Assembly (NCBI GenBank): GCA_011947345.1
Contig: JAAVTG010000697.1
Location: 248,001-312,000 of the forward strand
DNA length: 64,000 nt
From: Phytophthora quininea
Lineage: Eukaryota > Oomycota > Peronosporomycetes > Peronosporales > Peronosporaceae
Reading direction: 5' to 3'
Below, piece after piece: positions 57,955-64,000 of the stretch. The notes beneath the pieces are model-generated. The model searched no databases and had not been told where the DNA came from. It worked only from the letters and a program-made list of their open reading frames with translations. Within the stretch, counting starts at the first letter, position 1. Every line of letters starts with the position of its first letter. The translations under genes and the position numbers were made by a program.

Positions 57955-59414
57955 CTAGCTGTTGCTGCTGCAGCTGTGTAGTCGCTCGATGACGTCGAAC
58001 ACGGATGGCCTCGCGCTGGCGTCCTGTGTGAGGATCCAGCTGCAAGAACGCCGCCAACAGCACGTGTTAGTCCCAAGAACGCCCAAAAAACAACAACTGC
58101 GTCCTACACCCACCGAATCAGCTCGCAGAACTTGGGCGAGTACGCGCAGTTCTTGGGAAACTTGACCGGGCCGATGACCGCCAGATACGTGCACTCGACG
58201 ACGCGCACCACGCCCGAATCGTAGAAGGAGCACTCGAACGGCGAGTAGCCGAACGCCATGGCGTACAGCAAGCACCCCAGCGACCACACTGCAGAAAATG
58301 ACGACTCCATCTTATCAGCCCAAAAGTGACCGTCACAGACGATTAATTAGCCCAACGCCAGTCTCACCATCGGTGGCGCTGGAAATGTGTGTATTGTCCG
58401 GTACGTCGTAGAGCTCTGCTCGTCAGGCAAGCAAGTAAATGAGTCCGGCTGCGGGCGCTTAAAGGGGGGTAGTGTGCAATACCTGGTGCACGAAACGCCA
58501 TCGAGCTCTGCTGAGCAGCACGTTCCTGAAGCATTAACGCATCCGAGCGTTTTGTGATCGTGACGTCTGCGGTGGTGACGGACCCAAAGTCCGTGAGCAG
58601 TGGCTCGCCCTCGTCCGACAGCAAGATATTCTCGGGCTGTAGCAGTGACATAGACTTTCAGCAACGGCTTCATCAGCAGCATTTTGATTTCGCATAACAG
58701 AAACCTTGATATCCCGATGGGCGAGCGGCGGTGACTTGGAGTGCAGCTCGGCCACACCGCGACAAATATCCAAAAACATGTCGAGAACTTGCGCCTCTGG
58801 GATCCGCATGTCTTGCCTGCGATAGCACAACCCGGACAATCAGCAGAAATCAACGTTCTGTTGCAGCCCGAGCCGTCTTACCTTATTACCGTGTTGATCA
58901 TATCGCGCAGCGTTCCGTTCTGCATAATGGCAACGAAAAAATATAAAGCCCCGAAAAAACCTCCTACGCGCTTCAGGCCTCATGCCACGCACCTCCATGA
59001 ATGGGAACAACAGGTAGTACTCGAACACCCCCGCCTCCTTGGAGACCACTGCGTAGTCGCTGAGTGGCATGATGTTGGGGTGACGGAAACTCTTGTGCGC
59101 CTGGATCTCCGTCTTGGCCAGCTGCACCTGCTCGCTTGTCTGGCACAGGATTTTCTTGAGCGCAAAGGCTTCTCCCGTGTCGGTGTCTCTGGCCTTGTAG
59201 ACGAAGGAGAAGCCTCCTGCGCGATCTCGCTGCTGAGGACGACCAGGCGGCCGCTCTGCATGCGCACGCACTGCGAGTAGCCGAGACACGACAGCAGGCG
59301 CTGCACCGCGTAGAAGGGGAAGAGCGTCACGGCCGAGCAGATGCGGCTCGAGGTGGCGCCCGAAGAGCCCTTGGTCACGGGGAGGAACGCCTCCTGCTCG
59401 TCTCGATGCGCCAT
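57955..59414 (-). CDS. STK16: STK16/NAK-family serine/threonine kinase
   Basis: STK16 kinases act at the Golgi and secretory pathway. The ATG at 59414 starts MAHRDEQEAFLPVTKGSSGA. The kinase domain shows FSFVYKARDTDTGEAFALKK (VAIK-type Lys), IQAHKSFRHPNIMPLSDYAV, EYYLLFPFMEV, then after short introns QVLDMFLDICRGVAELHSKS, AHRDIKPENILLSDEG (catalytic loop), LLTDFGSVT (DFG), SMAFRAPG, VWSLGCLLYAMAFGYSPFEC and ILTQDASARPSVFDVIERLH. The end SNS is close after the last kinase helix, as in STK16. A G is missing near 59212 before FSFVYK. At least five short introns are needed. The activation segment is long (TTADVTITKRSDALMLQERA), like that of STK16. It diverges from the exonuclease-like gene with only 47 bp between starts. 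Confidence 0.87.
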
Positions 59415-59461
59415 CGTTGCAAATCGCCCAGTTAAAGTTTGCTGACAAAATTCGACGGCAA
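59415..59461. promoter_or_regulatory. Very short bidirectional promoter, kinase / exonuclease-like gene
   Basis: Only 47 bp separate the divergent ATGs at 59414 and 59462. Promoter elements for at least one gene must lie inside the other's transcribed region. Confidence 0.45.
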
Positions 59462-60450
59462 ATGAGAGGCCTCTGCTCGGCGAGGGCCCAGCGCGTGCTG
59501 TCCACGGCTGCGGCGGTGGAGACGGCGCCTGTGCAGCGACGGAAGAAGAGTCTGCTGGTGGACGGCAACAACGCGCTCTATCATTTCTTCGATCCGCTCT
59601 CGACCGACGAGGTGTACGAGCCCAAGCCTGTGGTGCCCATTGCTTGCCCCTGTCGCTAACCATACACTGACTGACTGCTGCTACTAGAGACGGCGTCAAG
59701 ACGAGTGCGGTGGACGGACTGCTGCGTCTGCTGCGGCGCATGGATCAGACCCATTCGCTCGAGCACGTCGCGGTCGTGTTTGACTCCAAGCAGCGCACCA
59801 CCACGAGGAGGATCCTGCAGCCGACCTACAAGAGAGACCGACCGCCCACGCCGCGGTCGCTCGCTCCGCAGTTCGCCTACGCTCGTAGAGTACTGGAGGC
59901 GCTTCGAGTGAACTGCATCGAGCGGCCGGGACTGGAGGCAGACGACATTATTGCATCCTACGCGACGCAGTTTGCTGCTGCAGACTTGGACGTGCTGCTC
60001 ATTTCCAACGACAACGACTTCTTGCAGCTCGTGCACGACTCCAGCGACGCAGAATGTGGCGATACTCAGCCGTTTGGTGCGGTGGAGCTTTACCAGCCGT
60101 CGAAGCGTCGATACATCCGCGAGCGCAATTTGCGAGGACGCTTCGGCCTGCACCCCAGACTCATTCCTGACTTCCTCGCGCTGTGTGGCCACCAATGGAA
60201 GAAGCTGCCGAGGGTCGAGAACATGACGGATGAAATGGCAGTGGAGCTGCTCACCCAACACGGCGGGCTGTTCCCGTTACTGAGGCAGCTAGACAAGGTC
60301 GGGGATCTCAAGTTACGCCGGACGCTCAAGCAGCGCATCAGCTCGATCGAGGCCTCGTACCGAATGGTGAAGCTTGACGGCTCCGTCGCCTTACCTGTTG
60401 CGATGGAAGCGCTGGAACAACCGCAGCTACAGGTTGGAGAAATGCAATAA
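59462..60450 (+). CDS. Organellar 5'-3' exonuclease-like (PIN/FEN) protein
   Basis: Homologous to the 5' nuclease domain of bacterial DNA polymerase I. The ATG at 59462 starts MRGLCSARAQRVLSTAAAVE, probably a mitochondrial presequence. Nuclease motifs follow: KSLLVDGNNALYHFF, then after a short intron KTSAVDGLLRLLRRM, VAVVFDS, LEADDIIASYA (acidic cluster) and LLISNDNDFLQLV. The H3TH region DFLALCGH-QWKKLPRVENMT lacks the usual GDxSDNIPG metal-binding motif: the Asp is His and the second Asp is gone. The protein stops after about 300 residues with no polymerase part. A structure-specific binder or weak nuclease is therefore possible. Confidence 0.8.
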
Positions 60451-60524
60451 AGTGCAATAGAAGAGAAGGGGATGCACAACGCGTTAGAGCACTTAAGGCT
60501 ATCCTTGCTTGTTCGCACTCTTCT

Positions 60525-63500
60525 TCATGCGTCCTTCATTTCCTCATCTGGGTGAGTGCTCTGCGTCGAACTAGCACCAGCGCCCGTGACACCTTCCATA
60601 CTTTGACTACTTGGCTCTACGTCAGTCGCTTGCCTTTTACCTCGTGAGTCACGCCCATCATCCTCAGTATCGGATCCAGCATTTGCACTTGCCACTGCAC
60701 CGTCTCGAGTCTCCTTCACTTTCATCTTGATCAAATCCAGGCGCTCCTTCGCGCGGCGATTAGAAAACCACCTCTTTACCTGTTGTTTGGTAATGCTGAT
60801 GGAGTGCTCGCCGGCATGGTCTCCTCGGTTGAGAATCTGCAGCAGCTCCTCCATTCGAGCGGCACTTGGCTTTGGGTTCTTCTCATACTCTTCGATTATC
60901 GTAGCAAGCTGCTTCACGTTGAAAACCCGTCCCGCGTGAATCCCGCTGCTTGGCGGTTCTGTGCTCTCGTCGCTCTTTGTCACGCCTCCAGTGGCCGACA
61001 AACTCGCTGGTGATATTAGCGATGATTCCGTTTTAATGCGCTTAACTCCGTTGCTATCATCACTCGGGGTGCTTTGCGCTTTGGAACAGTAACAGCGGGA
61101 GGGGTTGAGGGAACCTTTGGTTTCGGCTTGGCGCGCGCTTTACCGCTGGAATCGTCAGAGTCGGTGTCACTCGAAGATGACTCCATATCTTCGCCATTGA
61201 GATCTGCGGCGCTGAGGGCCTGCGGGGGCTGATTAGCTGATCGTCGCTTGTAGAACCAGCAGCGGATCTGCTTATAGTCAATGGATCGCTGGGGTTCATC
61301 GCTGTTCGGGTCAAAAGACGCTATCTCATTTAGTCGGGCCGCGATTTTGTCCAGTCTCTTTTTGCTTGGAGTGTCCTCCTTGTGGAAATATTTCTCCAAC
61401 TTGATCAGCTGCGGCAGTGAAAACTTGACGCGCGGTCGCTTTGAGTCTGGAGAAGGTGTTGGTCCGGAGCTGGGCGAAGATCCCGGGGTCTCAGGGAGGG
61501 ATTCCGTGTCAACACTTAGCAGCAACGAACGTGATTGATCCTTCCGCTTCTTGCCACTGGTCGGCTCATTGGTCATCGCTGACAAGGCGATTGCTACGTC
61601 TCCATGCTCCACGATGGTTTTGAATTCCTCCTGCAGCTTCTTCGTTTGTCGTACCAGCTCTCTGTTGTCTTTATGTGCTAGCAGAATCAGCTCCAGCTGT
61701 CGCTGGAAGTCCGACTCGATCAAAATCGCGCGTGGAATGATAAGTGACAAAAGCAGCTCAATCATGTCGGTTAGCTCCTCGGCTGGCGCACCCTCCTCCA
61801 GCAATTTCAGCATTGTCAGCTTGATGTGTGAAACTTCTTCTCGTCCTAAAGGCTTCGAAGGCCCTGTTCGCGCATTCTTGAAAGGGACATGCAGTCGTTC
61901 CCGGGCGCGCTCGATCGCTGCGCTGCGCAAAACCTTCGTTTCTTCCTCACTCTTACCAGCATCACGTGCGGCCTTGATGGCTTTGCGCACAGAAGCGACG
62001 TAGTCGATTCTAATGCGCTTCTTGGGGTTAATGGACGTGGCCGAGCTATAAAGCTTTGTACTGTCACCACCATCACTGGTGAGGAGTGCAGATCCACCAG
62101 CCTGACTAGATTTGGGCGCTTGATGGAAAGGTCCGTCCCCAGCAGTTTGCAACAGCAACAAGTCGGCTGCGTCAACGATGTGCGGCATTTGGCCATTTTC
62201 ACGCATCCGAGACACCCGTGCTTCCAGCACCTCTTTCGCCTCGTCGATATACGCAGCTTTCATTTTCTTGATACTCTCCGCATCCATGTCTGTGGTCGAG
62301 ATATCTTTCATTTTCAGGCGCATATAGTCGAGCCGCTCCTTAGCACGTCGATTGTCAAACCAGATACGAATCTGCTTCAAGGCGATGCCATCCGGCTGTA
62401 GCTCTGGATCCGCATACTCGGGACAGTTAATGATGCGGTACATGGCCTGAATCTCACTAGACTCTGGACGAGAAGACCTCTGATACCATTCCTCCAGCTT
62501 CTGGATCTGCTTCGACGAATAGAGACGGCTAGCGCCACTCTTCCCTTTCGTGCCTGACGATGATCGACCTGCTGTTCCTGCGCCCTGCGATTTTCTCGTA
62601 GATCCACCCCGGATTGTGTCCTGCGGTCATCGTGGCCTTGGATAGCTTTAAGCTCCCTGGCCAAATCCACTTCGAACTGGATGCCTGTGACTTGTAGATG
62701 TTCCAACAACTGTTTCAACGAGGCTAGCCCGGCGTGCACACGGCGCAGTAAAACTTCCTGCTCGAAAATCCTAGTAGTTGCAAAAGTGCCATTACTCTGA
62801 GGGGCACTTTCGTTGGTAGCGACAACTTGAGAAGCGGCATCAGACGCGTTAGTTGACGACGACGCCGGTACCAGCATGAATGGGGGTGGTGGCGGAGAGG
62901 ATGCGCGCCGCTCCTGCTTGACGTTGTTGTTGTTGTTTCTGCTGTCGTCGCTGCAGGCAGCATAAATATTTCTGTGGCTGGCACCGCTGGCGTCTTGTCC
63001 CTTTGCGAGCCAATTCGGGCCCATGGCGCTGTTGATCTCCTTTGTGAGCGTCTGTGTGATCTGCAGCATCTCTCCCGCCTGCTCCAGAATCACCGTGTTG
63101 ACCTTTTTCCGCCTAACACCACCATGTCCTTCACGCGCTGCAACTCGACGGGGAGACAGAAGAACTTGCAACTGCTGCAGTATCGTCATTGTCACCCTTG
63201 CCTCGAGCTGAACCAGGCGTAGATTTCGACCCTCGACGGCCACGTCCCTTGACAGACTTGCGTGGGGTGTGTGACGGCTCTTTCTCCACGTCTGCGCTCC
63301 TGGCCATGGGCTCACAGTCTGGACAGAACCACTGGCGGTTGGAAGATGACTGTGCCAGTTTGGGGAACTGCTGGCGGAAGCAACTCGCGTGGTACATGCA
63401 CTTGCACTGCGCACAGAGGAGAGCGCGCCTCCCATTGCGGGGCTCGTGGCACGTCTCGCATTCCTTGCGAGCGACTGTGCGACGTCTTGCTGCGATAATA

Positions 63501-64000
63501 GCCCCAACGTTGGAGGTAGCGCCCGACTTGAGGGTCAGCGTGGCGGAGTCGTCCACATGTTGCTGGCTGGAGACACTGAGGGAGGGACTGGGCGCCCGGT
63601 TGGCAGCCATCTCGGACGCCGAGTCCGTCTCGCTGGGCGGGGCTCTGGGTGGGGGTTGCTGGTTGGTCGTCAGAGGCAGAGGGGCGGGGTCTTGGGAGCT
63701 GAGGGCGTGGCTTTGCTGGCCTCGTCGTCCTCGTCCGTCTCGGAGCGTCTCGGCGTGGCGGTGCTGTCCAGGTCGTCGTCGGACGGCGCGTTAAGCGACT
63801 CGTCGTCGTCCTTCTCCACCTGCACGCCCCCTTCCTCATCCTCGTCCACGCCCGCATGCTGCTCCACTGGGGCGATGGGCGCGGCGGGGGCGGCAGGAGC
63901 CTTGGGGAGGCCATGTCCTCGTCCGAGGCGTCGTCCGAGGCGTCGTCGTCCGACGCGGACTGCAGGTTGCTCTTGTACACCAGCAGCGCCTTCCTGCGCT
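60525..64000 (-). CDS. PHD-finger and triple-homeodomain regulator, 5' partial
   Basis: Probably a chromatin-linked transcription factor. From the right edge inward: an acidic N-terminal region (KALLVYKSNLQSASDDDASD and later DEDEEGGVQVEKDDDESLN); a PHD finger at about 63300-63480 (CETCHEPRNGRRALLCAQCK, MYHASC, WFCPDCE); a helical region with VILEQAGEMLQITQTLTKEI; Asn- and Pro-rich linkers; homeodomain 1 (about 62300-62520, IRIWFDNRRAKERLDYM); a central helical part; homeodomain 2 (about 61235-61440, KQIRCWFYKRRSAN); and homeodomain 3 (about 60735-60925, VKRWFSNRRAKERLDLI). The stop is at 60525 after DEEMKDA. Homeodomains 1 and 3 keep the invariant Asn51 of WFxNRR; homeodomain 2 has Lys there. 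Frame slips at 63681-63684, near 63190, 62570 and 61080 divide it. The start lies beyond the window. Confidence 0.75.

Overview
The window looks like nuclear DNA of an oomycete (Phytophthora-like). It has GC-rich, tightly packed genes on both strands, introns of about 50-80 bp with GTRNGY donors, divergent start codons only 47-107 bp apart, mitochondrial presequences on nuclear genes, and stramenopile-style regulators. The species is inferred from style and family content; no species-level marker was identified.

Region 1 (1-22338) is one enormous Gly/Ser-rich gene, open at the left edge. Its core is a tandem array of about 13.7 copies of a 1212-bp (404-aa) unit that are almost identical even at synonymous sites. 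Diverged copies of the same repeat grammar flank the array, and the protein ends in a non-repetitive segment resembling the end of tail-fibre or adhesin proteins. I think this is the most unusual object in the window. Region 2 (22.6-25.1 kb, minus) is a badly interrupted coiled-coil gene with a PLD-like patch.

Region 3 (25.4-31.0 kb, plus) holds V-ATPase subunit d, an NDUFAF5-type complex I assembly methyltransferase and a Gln-rich protein. Region 4 (31.1-41.4 kb) is framed by a 2.81-kb inverted duplication of about 99.8% identity. Each arm carries a cyclophilin and a membrane-tethered bZIP factor, and a SLC30A9-like transporter and a DENN-PDZ protein lie between the arms. One breakpoint falls inside intron 1 of the coiled-coil gene at 41.3 kb, so the left arm holds an orphan first exon.

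Region 5 (41.3-53.0 kb) has a coiled-coil protein, QTRT2, a C1/multi-C2 membrane protein, a small acidic-tailed protein, an SSXT-type coactivator and V-ATPase subunit B. Region 6 (53.2-64.0 kb) has a mitochondrial-type coiled-coil protein, a J-domain protein, a RING protein, an STK16-like kinase, an organellar 5'-3' exonuclease-like protein and a PHD plus triple-homeodomain regulator that runs off the right edge.

Almost every gene, including strongly conserved ones, is broken by single-base gains or losses in short homopolymers. This pattern is best explained by uncorrected long-read errors. I therefore give gene spans across these breaks and treat them as probable artefacts, while noting that some could be real.
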